From: Streptomyces sp. NBS 14/10
Lineage (GTDB): Bacteria > Actinomycetota > Actinomycetes > Streptomycetales > Streptomycetaceae
Direction of reading: 5' to 3'
Length of the DNA: 64,000 nt
NCBI RefSeq assembly: GCF_002224125.1
Contig: NZ_NCSM01000057.1
Span: 244,856-308,855 of the forward strand
Shown: positions 22,430 through 31,000 of the stretch, piece by piece
Layout: each line of letters opens with the position of its first letter
Position numbering within the stretch: position 1 is the stretch's first letter
Made by a program: the position numbers and the translations under genes
Notes under the pieces: generated by a model
Told to the model about the DNA's origin: nothing
Databases searched by the model: none
The model's input: only the letters and a program-made list of their open reading frames with translations

Positions 22430-24018
22430 GTTCAGGAGTAGCCGTCACCGGCGTCGACGACGTGATCCCGACGTTCTTGTCGCAGCCCCCTCCGGAGGTG
22501 CCGCAGCACATCGCAGGCAACCTCGACATAGGTATCAGCGACCATGTGGGCGACGCGGTCCACACCGCCGCCAGTCACGCGATGGACTCGGCCATGGACC
22601 AGCTGCACGACATGGTCGTGCCCGCCCTGATCGGCCTGAGCGCGCTCGGCGGCGCCCTGCTCGTCGGCCGCGCCGCCATGGCCACCGCGCAGCTGCTCTC
22701 GAAGGCCGTCATCCGCGCCGCCGCGAACCAGGCCGAGCTGGAGCAGCGGCAGCTGGACGCCTGCCAGGCTGCGGCGTGCTGGAAGGAAGCCGCCTTCGCC
22801 GCGGCCCGGCTCAACGCCCGTATCGACTCACTGCACGCCCGGTTCCGGCGCACCGGCCCGACCACCGGCCCCGACGGCCCGCCCGACCTGCCCGACCTGC
22901 CGCCACCGCTGGACCTGAACGGTCCGAGCCTGGAGCAGATGTGGCGCCGACTGGCCGCGACCGACCGCCAACTGCGCTGCGCCGAGGCCGCGTACGCACG
23001 GGCGACGATGGCGGCCGCCGCCGGCCCGGTGTCCGTAGACCATCCCGACACCGACGACGGCTGGCACGCCAAGCTGCGCGACCGGCGCCGGCGGGCGCTG
23101 GAGGAGTACGAGCAGGCCGCCACCGGGGCCGAGGCACCGCCGACCGCCGCCGTACGGCCGCAGCCCACCGTGGCGGCGGGCGCGCTCACCGAGGACGAGG
23201 TGGTACGGCGGGGCGCCGAGCTGCTGGCCACCCTCCCGCACCACATATCCGCGGCGGACTACCGGCTGGTGGAGGAGCAGATCGCCAGCGCGGCGGGGGT
23301 CGTCACCCGGCGGCCCTCCGCCGCCAAGCTCCATCTGCGGCAGGCCGCCCACTTCGCCAAGCAGAAGACACACGAGGCCGAGCAGCGGCGGGAGCACGAG
23401 GAGTGGGCGGCCCAGCAGCTGGCCTTCCTCCGGGACATCCCACCCGGCGTTCCCGGCCCGCTGCCGGACGCCACGGCGGAAATCGCGATCCTGGAGGGAA
23501 TCCTGGACAAGGGCGGCGCGCCGGTGGACGCCGAGCGCCAACGGGTCGAGGACCGCGTCAAGGAGCGGGTCAAGGAACGGGTCGGCGCGTACGAGCGCGC
23601 GTACGCCGCGGAGGTGATCCGCGCGGCGGTCGAGCACGTGGAGCACGAGACGTTCACGCACTCCACGTCCGGAACGGTCCGGGTGCTCGACTGGACTCCG
23701 CCCGACTGGGGCGACGACCACTGGCTCCGCGTCAGCGTGGACGTACACGGCTCCGCCCGGGTCGCCACCATGCACCGCGAACGCGACCCGGCCGAGGAGA
23801 CCGACGCCGACCGCGCCCTCGACCGGAAGCGCTGCGCCGAGGCGTCCCAGCACCTGGAGGCGTTGGGGCGGCTGACCAAACAGGCGGGGCTCAGCCTGAC
23901 GTTCGACCTCGGGCAGCCGCCCGAGGAGTCGGCCAGGCCCACGAAGAGCCGGCCGGCCCGTATCGACCGGCCCGCGCCCAAAGCCCGCACCCGCGACGAC
24001 CAGGAACGGCGCCGATGA
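22426..24018 (+). CDS. Helical/coiled-coil protein of the kinase-ATPase operon
   Basis: 530-residue protein of unknown family. One hydrophobic segment near residues 65-90 (VVPALIGLSALGGALLVGRA) suggests membrane attachment; the rest is helical and charged with two Pro-rich linkers. It contains AGALTEDE at 251-258, the octapeptide also found in the kinase. The C-terminal region has a small beta-containing block (TVRVLDWTPPDWGDDHWLRV) and a basic tail. It begins in the stop codon of the kinase (ATGA) and ends in the start of the ATPase gene (ATGA), so it must be made with them. A scaffold or kinase substrate is a reasonable guess. Confidence 0.8.
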   Translation: MSSGVAVTGVDDVIPTFLSQPPPEVPQHIAGNLDIGISDHVGDAVHTAASHAMDSAMDQLHDMVVPALIGLSALGGALLVGRAAMATAQLLSKAVIRAAANQAELEQRQLDACQAAACWKEAAFAAARLNARIDSLHARFRRTGPTTGPDGPPDLPDLPPPLDLNGPSLEQMWRRLAATDRQLRCAEAAYARATMAAAAGPVSVDHPDTDDGWHAKLRDRRRRALEEYEQAATGAEAPPTAAVRPQPTVAAGALTEDEVVRRGAELLATLPHHISAADYRLVEEQIASAAGVVTRRPSAAKLHLRQAAHFAKQKTHEAEQRREHEEWAAQQLAFLRDIPPGVPGPLPDATAEIAILEGILDKGGAPVDAERQRVEDRVKERVKERVGAYERAYAAEVIRAAVEHVEHETFTHSTSGTVRVLDWTPPDWGDDHWLRVSVDVHGSARVATMHRERDPAEETDADRALDRKRCAEASQHLEALGRLTKQAGLSLTFDLGQPPEESARPTKSRPARIDRPAPKARTRDDQERRR

Positions 24019-26138
24019 CCATGACCGAGACAGGAAAGCCACCCGCGTCCCCGGCGGCCGGCCGCCGGGAGCGCGTCCTCCCGGCCTTCGCCGAGGAACT
24101 GGTCGGCACCCTCAGCGTGCACTCCCAGTACGTGCTGCACGGCAGCATCCGGGACATCCACCTCGTCCGGCACGACAAGAACCCCGACGAGGGCGGCGCG
24201 GAGCGGCAGTACGACGACCATCACACCCTCACCGAGGTCCTGTGGAACGCCCTGCGGCAGGAGGGCTACGAGGTACTGATCCGCTTCGACATCGCGGACG
24301 GCTTCACCGTCGTGACCGGCCGCGCGCCCACAAACGACCCCGTGGTCAAGGAGGTGCGCGAACTGCTGCACGGCCGGGACGCCCCCAGGGCCGCCCGCGC
24401 CCAGCGCGCCGACACCCCCACACACCTGGCCGAGGCCGAACGCACCCTGCACTCGATCGTCACCGGCTGGAAGCAGCAGGGGCAGCGGACGAAGAAGACA
24501 CCCGAGGTCCGCCCGCGCCCCGAGCCGCCGCAGCGGCAGCACCCGTACCGCGTGGTGCTCCTGATCGACTACGCCGCCCGTATCCCCACCGATGTCACCC
24601 GCCTCAGCGACCCGGAGCGGGACTTCTTCCTCAACTGCCTCAAACTCGCCGAGGACGCCCGGCCGATCCCGGACCCGGACAGCGGACGGCGGCTGTTCAA
24701 CCCCGTGATCTGGCTCGCCGACGGCGAACGCGACCTCCCCACCTGGCTGGTGGCCGGCAGCGAGCGGGTCCGTACGATCGGCATCCCGCTGCCCGACCTG
24801 GGCAGCAGGCGGCGCATGGCCCAACTGCTCGCGGCCGAGCACATCGCCAAGTCCGGGGGCAGCGAGGACAGGGACGGCCAGGTACGGCTCGACAAGAAAC
24901 AACTCGGCGGGGGACTACTCGGCGGAGGACTACTCGACGAAGAAAGGCGGCCGGACGAACACGACGTCGACACCTTCGCCCGGGCTACCGCCGGGCTGAC
25001 GCTGCGCGCGATGCGGGAGAGCGCCCATATGGCTCTCGACCGCGGACTGTCGTTCGCCGAGATGCGCGACGCTGTACGGATCTACCAGCTCGGCGTCAAG
25101 GACAACCCCTGGCAGGCCGATTACGTCCGCGAGCAGATCAGGAAGGGCGAGGCGTACATCCGCTCGCGGGTGAAGGGCCAGGAGAAGGCGGTCGGCAAGA
25201 CCCTGGACATCCTCAAACGCGCCGCCCTCGGCCTCTCCGGCGCCCAGGCGTCCCACCCCGGCAGCCGCCCGCGCGGTGTGCTCTTCTTCGCGGGCCCGAC
25301 CGGCACCGGAAAGACGGAGCTGGCCAAGTCGGTGGCCACGGTGCTGTTCGGCACCGAGGACGCCTGTCTGCGCTTCGACATGAGCGAGTTCTCCGCCCCG
25401 CACTCGGTGGACCGGCTGCTCGGCGCGCCACCGGGATACGTGGGCTACGAGGCGGGCGGCGAGCTGACCACGGCGGTGCGCAACGACCCTTTCCGGGTCG
25501 TGCTGTTCGACGAGATCGACAAGGCCGACAAGGGCGTGCTCGACAAGTTCCTTCAGGTGCTGGAGGACGGCCGGCTCACGGATGGACAGGGGGTCACCAC
25601 GTACTTCAGCGAATGCGTGCTGATCTTCACCTCCAACCTCGGGGTCAGGAAGCGGACGGGTGAGGGCCGGCGCGAGGGGCGGGTGGCCGAGCCGGGCATG
25701 CCGTACCACCAGCTGGAAGAGATCATTCTGACCAACGTCAAGGAACACTTCGTCGAGGAGATCGGCCGCCCGGAGCTGATGAACCGGCTCGGCGGCAATG
25801 TGGTGGTCTTCGACTACATCGACGCGAAAGTGGCCGCCGAGATCTTCAACTCGCAGGTCGGCAACATCCAGCGGGTGCTGAGGGAGGAGCAGGGCGTGCA
25901 TCTGCGGCTCTCCGACGATGCGCATCAGGCGCTGTCCGCGTACTGCACGGCCGACGTCGACAACGGCGGCCGGGGCATCGGCATGCTGCTGGAGACCCAC
26001 CTGATCAACCCGCTGGCCCGCGCTCTCTTCGACCAGGAGGAGCTGACGGGCACGGTGGTCACGGTCACCGGCGTACGACCGGCCGGGGACGGAACGGTGG
26101 CCCTGGACCTGCGGGTGGTACGGGGTGGCGGCCGGTGA
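24015..26138 (+). CDS. AAA+ ATPase, ClpB/Hsp104 second-module type
   Basis: 707-residue ATPase. Walker A is G427-P-T-G-T-G-K-T434, Walker B is VVLFD499-E500, with sensor-1 LIFTSNLG and the pore-type loop PPGYVGYEAGGELT, all typical of the Clp/Hsp100 D2 module; a D2-small lid follows. The first 390 residues lack a canonical Walker A and look like a degenerate NTPase-like or adaptor region (YRVVLLIDYAARIPTDVTRL). A single active AAA module therefore replaces the normal two of ClpB, indicating a specialised remodeller. Coupled on both sides by 4-bp overlaps. Confidence 0.9.
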   Translation: MTMTETGKPPASPAAGRRERVLPAFAEELVGTLSVHSQYVLHGSIRDIHLVRHDKNPDEGGAERQYDDHHTLTEVLWNALRQEGYEVLIRFDIADGFTVVTGRAPTNDPVVKEVRELLHGRDAPRAARAQRADTPTHLAEAERTLHSIVTGWKQQGQRTKKTPEVRPRPEPPQRQHPYRVVLLIDYAARIPTDVTRLSDPERDFFLNCLKLAEDARPIPDPDSGRRLFNPVIWLADGERDLPTWLVAGSERVRTIGIPLPDLGSRRRMAQLLAAEHIAKSGGSEDRDGQVRLDKKQLGGGLLGGGLLDEERRPDEHDVDTFARATAGLTLRAMRESAHMALDRGLSFAEMRDAVRIYQLGVKDNPWQADYVREQIRKGEAYIRSRVKGQEKAVGKTLDILKRAALGLSGAQASHPGSRPRGVLFFAGPTGTGKTELAKSVATVLFGTEDACLRFDMSEFSAPHSVDRLLGAPPGYVGYEAGGELTTAVRNDPFRVVLFDEIDKADKGVLDKFLQVLEDGRLTDGQGVTTYFSECVLIFTSNLGVRKRTGEGRREGRVAEPGMPYHQLEEIILTNVKEHFVEEIGRPELMNRLGGNVVVFDYIDAKVAAEIFNSQVGNIQRVLREEQGVHLRLSDDAHQALSAYCTADVDNGGRGIGMLLETHLINPLARALFDQEELTGTVVTVTGVRPAGDGTVALDLRVVRGGGR

Positions 26139-26683
26139 GCGGGGACGGCTGGGTGCGCATTACCGATGCCGAGGATGTCGACGAAGAACACGGACAAGAA
26201 GAGGAGCAAGAACAGGAGCAAGAGCAGCAACAGGAACCGAGGCCCCCGAGGCCCGGGATGGAGTCATCCAAACGCTGCTGGAAATGCCGTGAGCAGGTCC
26301 CCCCTCGGGACCCCCGCTGCGCATCCTGCGGCAGCACACGCACCCATGTGGTGCTGATCTGCTCCGATCCCTGCCTGGAGCTCAGACACGGCACCGACGC
26401 ACCGCTCACCCTGGGCCGTCACCCGGACTGGGCACCGGACACCGCCGCCGTCTTCGCCGACCGGCCGAAGGTCTCCCGCCGCCATGTGTCGATCACGGTG
26501 GAGCCGGACGGGCGCGCCTGGGCCGAGGAGCCGCCCGAGGGCAGCCACAACGGCACGTTCATCAACGGCGCCAAGCTCATGCCGGGCGTCCGCACCCCCC
26601 TGCGCGACGGTGACCAGCTCCGGCTCGGCCTGCGGATCAGCATCACCGTACGGCTGTACGGGCCCGGAACCGGAACCAGCTGA
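26135..26683 (+). CDS. Zinc-ribbon/FHA domain protein
   Basis: 182-residue cytoplasmic protein. It has an acidic Glu/Gln-rich N-terminus (residues 13-35), a zinc ribbon formed by two CxxC pairs (CWKCREQVPPRDPRCASCG), then an FHA domain with LTLGRHP, VSRRHVSI and NGTFING, the phosphothreonine-binding set. The GTG start overlaps the stop of the ATPase gene (GTGA). As the last gene of the kinase operon it is the likely reader of kinase output. A hairpin at 26689 ends the operon. Confidence 0.93.
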   Translation: MSGDGWVRITDAEDVDEEHGQEEEQEQEQEQQQEPRPPRPGMESSKRCWKCREQVPPRDPRCASCGSTRTHVVLICSDPCLELRHGTDAPLTLGRHPDWAPDTAAVFADRPKVSRRHVSITVEPDGRAWAEEPPEGSHNGTFINGAKLMPGVRTPLRDGDQLRLGLRISITVRLYGPGTGTS

Positions 26684-26688
26684 CCCCG

Positions 26689-26721
26689 GCGCGGGGCGGC
26701 AACCCCCGTGCCGCCCCGCGC
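26689..26721. terminator. Bidirectional terminator hairpin
   Basis: Perfect 12-bp stem GCGCGGGGCGGC/GCCGCCCCGCGC with a 9-nt loop, between the convergent FHA and RES genes. Confidence 0.8.
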
Positions 26722-26723
26722 GC

Positions 26724-27389
26724 TCACATCCGCATACCGGGCGGCACGATGACCGCCCGCAGCGGAGCCAGGAGTTCGTTGGCCACGCTCGCCCCCTCGA
26801 AAGTCCCCAGGTTGTGGGCGTAGTCCGGCACCGCCTTCAGCGGCTCCGCCCCGCAGCGGTCGCCGAACAGCACCAGCGCCCGGCGGTCCCGGTGCCGCCG
26901 CGACTCCCATATCAGCCCCTGGGCCTCCGGCGCCTGGCGACGGATCTCCCGCGCCCAGGCGCGGGTCTGCGCATAGCCCGGCCCGTCGGTCTCCAGCAGC
27001 CAGGAGTTCTGGAACACCCCGGCCAGGTCCTCCTCCTTGACCAGCCGCACCAGCGTGAGGTCTTCGGTCACCCGCAGCTTGGAGAGCGACCGGATCGCGG
27101 CCTTCGCCCACGGCACCTGGCGCAGCCCGGCCGGCCAGGTGAACTCCATATCGCGCAGCAGCACCTCGGCCAGGGTGGTGGCCGGTTCCAGGGCCGCGTA
27201 CAGATATGGATACGGGTCCTCGGCCGTGCCGTCGAAGCGGCTGCCGCCGAAGTGGGAGTGCGCGGTGACCGGGTTGAACTGGGTGCAGCAGTACGCCGTT
27301 TCATGACACCGCCACAGCTCGGTGCCCGCGTCCAGACCGACCAGGGCCGGGCTCATCCGCGCGTCCTCGTAGGGAGCCTGCTCTACCAT
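26724..27389 (-). CDS. RES-domain protein (NAD+-degrading toxin family)
   Basis: 221-residue protein with the RES-domain pattern: LWRCHETAY, then GGSRFDG (GGRWN equivalent), YLYAALEPATTLAEVLLRD with the conserved Tyr and Glu, and GLIWESRRHRDRRALVLFGD near the C-terminus. Known RES toxins degrade NAD+ and are normally held by a small Xre-family antitoxin. No adjacent Xre antitoxin is present here; the gene instead overlaps, by 7 bp, the 228-residue helical protein that follows the double-CHAT gene. It is therefore a candidate effector of the island rather than a stand-alone toxin. Confidence 0.85.
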   Translation of the reverse strand: MVEQAPYEDARMSPALVGLDAGTELWRCHETAYCCTQFNPVTAHSHFGGSRFDGTAEDPYPYLYAALEPATTLAEVLLRDMEFTWPAGLRQVPWAKAAIRSLSKLRVTEDLTLVRLVKEEDLAGVFQNSWLLETDGPGYAQTRAWAREIRRQAPEAQGLIWESRRHRDRRALVLFGDRCGAEPLKAVPDYAHNLGTFEGASVANELLAPLRAVIVPPGMRM

Positions 27390-28069
27390 CGCCCATCCCC
27401 CACCAACGCGGCGGCGGCCTCGGTCAGCAGCGCGTCCGGCACCCGTCCGACGAGGGCGGCGGGCGTGTCACGCAGCCAGGAGTTGCCGGCGAGCCACCAG
27501 TCCGCCGCGCCCCAGGGGTCCTGGTCGGACAGCAGCAGCCTGTTGATCCGCTGCACGACGGGATGGGGCTCGCCGGTATCCGGATCGAACTGGAAGTCCG
27601 GGTAGCGGTCCCCCAGCTCGGGGTCGGTCAGCCGGATGAGCCCGGCCCTGGCCGGGTCCTGGGCGGCGGCGCCCGTGAGCTCTTCCGGCCCGCGCGCGGG
27701 AGCGGTCAGCAGCCGCCGTCTGACCCCCCGGGCGATCTCGGCGCTCGCGGGGTCGAGCGTCGGCCAGTCCACCGACTCCAGCAGCCGTATCAGCTCGTCC
27801 AGTTGGGCCGCGTCCGGCAGGACCGCAGCAGGCGCGGCGCCCGCCGACCGGAACTGGTCAAGCCGCCTGCGCAGTTCGTTCTCGCGCGGCAGGGGCAGCA
27901 GACACAGCCGCACCTCGCGCAGCGCGAGGCGCATCGCCCGCCCGTCGTCCCCGACCTCCCCGAGCCGTCGCACGCTGTCCTGGAAGCGGGCGAACTGCGC
28001 GGCGGTGAGCGAGGCGCGGATCTCCGGCAGATGCCGGCGCAGCAGTTCCATCAGATCGTTGGTGGTCAT
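27383..28069 (-). CDS. Helical protein between CHAT and RES genes, 228 aa
   Basis: 228-residue, mostly helical protein of no family I recognise. The N-terminus (LMELLRRHLPEIRASLTAAQ) and middle are amphipathic; the C-terminus has DPWGAADWWLAGNSWLRDTP. The start ATG 28069 overlaps the stop of the CHAT gene (ATGA) and its end overlaps the RES start by 7 bp. Its position suggests an adaptor or an inhibitor of the RES protein. Confidence 0.75.
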   Translation of the reverse strand: MTTNDLMELLRRHLPEIRASLTAAQFARFQDSVRRLGEVGDDGRAMRLALREVRLCLLPLPRENELRRRLDQFRSAGAAPAAVLPDAAQLDELIRLLESVDWPTLDPASAEIARGVRRRLLTAPARGPEELTGAAAQDPARAGLIRLTDPELGDRYPDFQFDPDTGEPHPVVQRINRLLLSDQDPWGAADWWLAGNSWLRDTPAALVGRVPDALLTEAAAALVGDGRW

Positions 28070-31000
28070 GCCCGTCCTCCCGCCACGGCGGCCTGGGCCG
28101 CCGGATTGCCCTGGTGAATGAACCCGGCCCAGGACACCACCCGGGCCAGCCCCCGCACATTGCCCACGGTCTCCGCCAGCAACTCGTCCGTCAGCCCGGG
28201 CACGGGACGGCGGTCGATGTTGAGCATCCACAGCTGAGCCGCACGCAACGCATCCGGCGGCGCCAGCCCCATCACGGTCAGATGGTGGTGGAAGACCACC
28301 ATCAACGCAGCGGACGCACTGTCCGACACCTTCCACCGCGAACCCACCACATCCGTGGCCCCACGCGCCAGCAACGCCGTCGTCGGGGTCAGCGCCTCGT
28401 CGTGATCACGACTGCTGAGGTCCGTCTCACAGGCACTGAGCACGACCAACGGCCCGGCAGCGGCCCGTTCCCCGCCAGGAGCAGGAGGGACATCCAGAAT
28501 GCGGGTGACCGTCAGCCGCCCCTCGGCGAGATGGAGGGCCGAGTCGGTGGGCCGCAGCCCGGCCAGGCCATGCACGACAAGGTGCAGCAGCGAGGCAGGG
28601 GACGCGGCGGGGCTGCCGGGCAGATGACACAGCACATCCTCGGGCGTGCCCAAGGCGTCTTCGGACGCGTCCTCATGCCACCCGTACAGCAGAGCATCGG
28701 GATAGTAGGCAGCCCGCAGAGCCGCCACCTCGTCCTCCGCCCACATCAAATCACCACTGGGATCGGCCACCAGCACCACACGCTCACCGACCGCCATCCG
28801 GCCACGCCCCGCCGCCCGCAGAAACTCACCGCCGGACGCGGCATACGACACGACCACGCTCTCGCAGACGTACCGGTGTCCCAGTGGCGCGGGAAGCCGC
28901 GCGGCGTGCCAGGGTACGGCGCCGAGGTTGCCGCACGGCACGAGGACGAGCCGAGCGGGGCGGTCCGTATCGCTGTCCGCCGTACGGACCCCCAGCGCGC
29001 CCAGCACCGGGCCGAGGACGGCAGCCCCCGCCCAGTCGCACAGCCCCTCCAGCGCAGCCTCCCACCCCCGGTGAGCCTCGTCGTACGCGTCCAAGTCCCC
29101 CTCAGGCAGCGCCGACCGCCGCGCACCCGCGTCCAGATAGCGCTCCAGCGCCTCCCGGCCCTGCGCGCCGAGCCCCGGCAGCGGCAGCGCCGTTGGCTCC
29201 CCGGTACGCCGTACGAGGATGGCCGCACCGTCCTCAGCGCCCTCGCCCTGCCCGGGCATCAGATAGACCAGGGCATCGGCCCCGGCGTCGCGCAGCCCAT
29301 CCCGCAACTCCGCGAGCCCGGGCGTGCCCAGCAGCCCGCGCAGCCCCTCGGAGCCGTCTCCGTCAGGCAGCCGCAGGGCGTCCAGGGCGCGGCGGCGCAG
29401 CGTGCTGGGGATGGAGAAACCGGGGGCGGCCCCGGGCGGAAGGATCCGCGCGAGCGCGCTCCGGAGCTCTTCCATGGAGCCCGCGCCCATACCCGTACCC
29501 GTATCCGTACCTGCTTCGGTACGGATATCCGGGCGGCTGACCGTCGGCGCGGCCTCGACAGGGAGGCCCGCTACGGCGTTCCGCCACTGCTCGGCCAGCT
29601 CCGCCTCGCCCCGCGCGGCCAACTGCTCGGGAACCCCCGCCGCCGCGGCCGCCGCACGCAGCACCAACCCCCGACCGTTCTCCAGGGCCTCCACCGCCTC
29701 GGCGACCCGACCATCCACAGCAGCCCACTGAGCAGCGAGCAACCCACGGCTGGCCCCAGCCCTCGCCGCCTCAAGGCCGTGCTCCGCACCGAGCTGCAGC
29801 AGCACGTTCTCGGCGAGCACCTTCAGCGACTCCTGCGCTGCGCCGACCGCCGCGCCCAGATCATCGCGCTCCCGGTCACCGCGCACCTGATACGCGCCGG
29901 CCAGGTCCCATAGCACACTATTTCTGGTGTCCGGGCTCATCCGCTCGGTGAGGTCGCGGCGGGCCTGTTCCAGCTCGCCGACCGCCTCCTCCAGTACGGA
30001 GCGGTCGCCCATCGGCTTGTGCACGGCCAGCAGCGCGAACGCGATGGCCTGCCGGGTGCGCACATGCTGGTCGGGTATCGCGGCGGGGCCATCCAGGGTT
30101 CGCCGGACCTGGGCCACGGCCTCCAGGACACGTGGCGGGTCAGGATCGAGCAGAGATGACGCACCCAGCATGGCCACCTCAAGCGCCTCCATCGTCGGCC
30201 GCAGGGCCGCCGGGACGCTCGGATGCTTCACCGCCTCCTCGAAGTAGGCAAGGCCGGTGCGCAGAGCGCTCATCCCGCCGTCCAGCAGGCCCCAAGCCAG
30301 ATGAGCCTGGCCGAGAAGATAGAGCACCTGGAATCGCCACGCGTCGTGTTCGTCGTCCTCCCCGAGAAGGTCCAGTGCCTCCTCGATCACGCCCTGAAGT
30401 TTTTCGGAATCGCCTTCCTGGGTTGCCTCGTCGGTACGCAGTTGGAGATGCGCGCACCGGGTGACCGTCTGCAGGGATCGCATGAACGGCATGTTGGCGG
30501 GTGCCGAGTGCGGCGCGGCGGAGGCGGGGTCGACGAACGTGTCGAGCCGGGCCCGCATCTGGTCACGATCAGCGAGGTTCCCGCCCATGGTGAACGTCCC
30601 GACCAGCAGGCCGAGCGAGAGAACTTCGCTCAACCAGTTCGTCCGCTCGGAGCTGTCGCTGGCCATCACACCGCCGAGCAGTTCCGCCGCCTCGGCCGAC
30701 AGGTCGGGGTCGCCGGTGCGCGAGCCGTGCAGGGCACGGCCCATCGCGGACCACCACGCGGTGTCCGCTTCTTCGCCCTCGCTCCCCTTGCCCAGCGCTT
30801 CGACCAGCGCCGCCAAGTCGTCGGGCCGGACGGTGCCGGGAATATAGGTCTCCATCGAGGCGATGGTCTGCGCCGCCATGGTGGCAGCCTCCTCATCGGT
30901 GACCACCATCGGCGTTATACGGGCGTCGGGTTCGTCGGCAGCCAATTCGGCGGCCATGCTGCTGATCAACCGCAGGTGGTCGGAGACCGGGCTCTCCATC

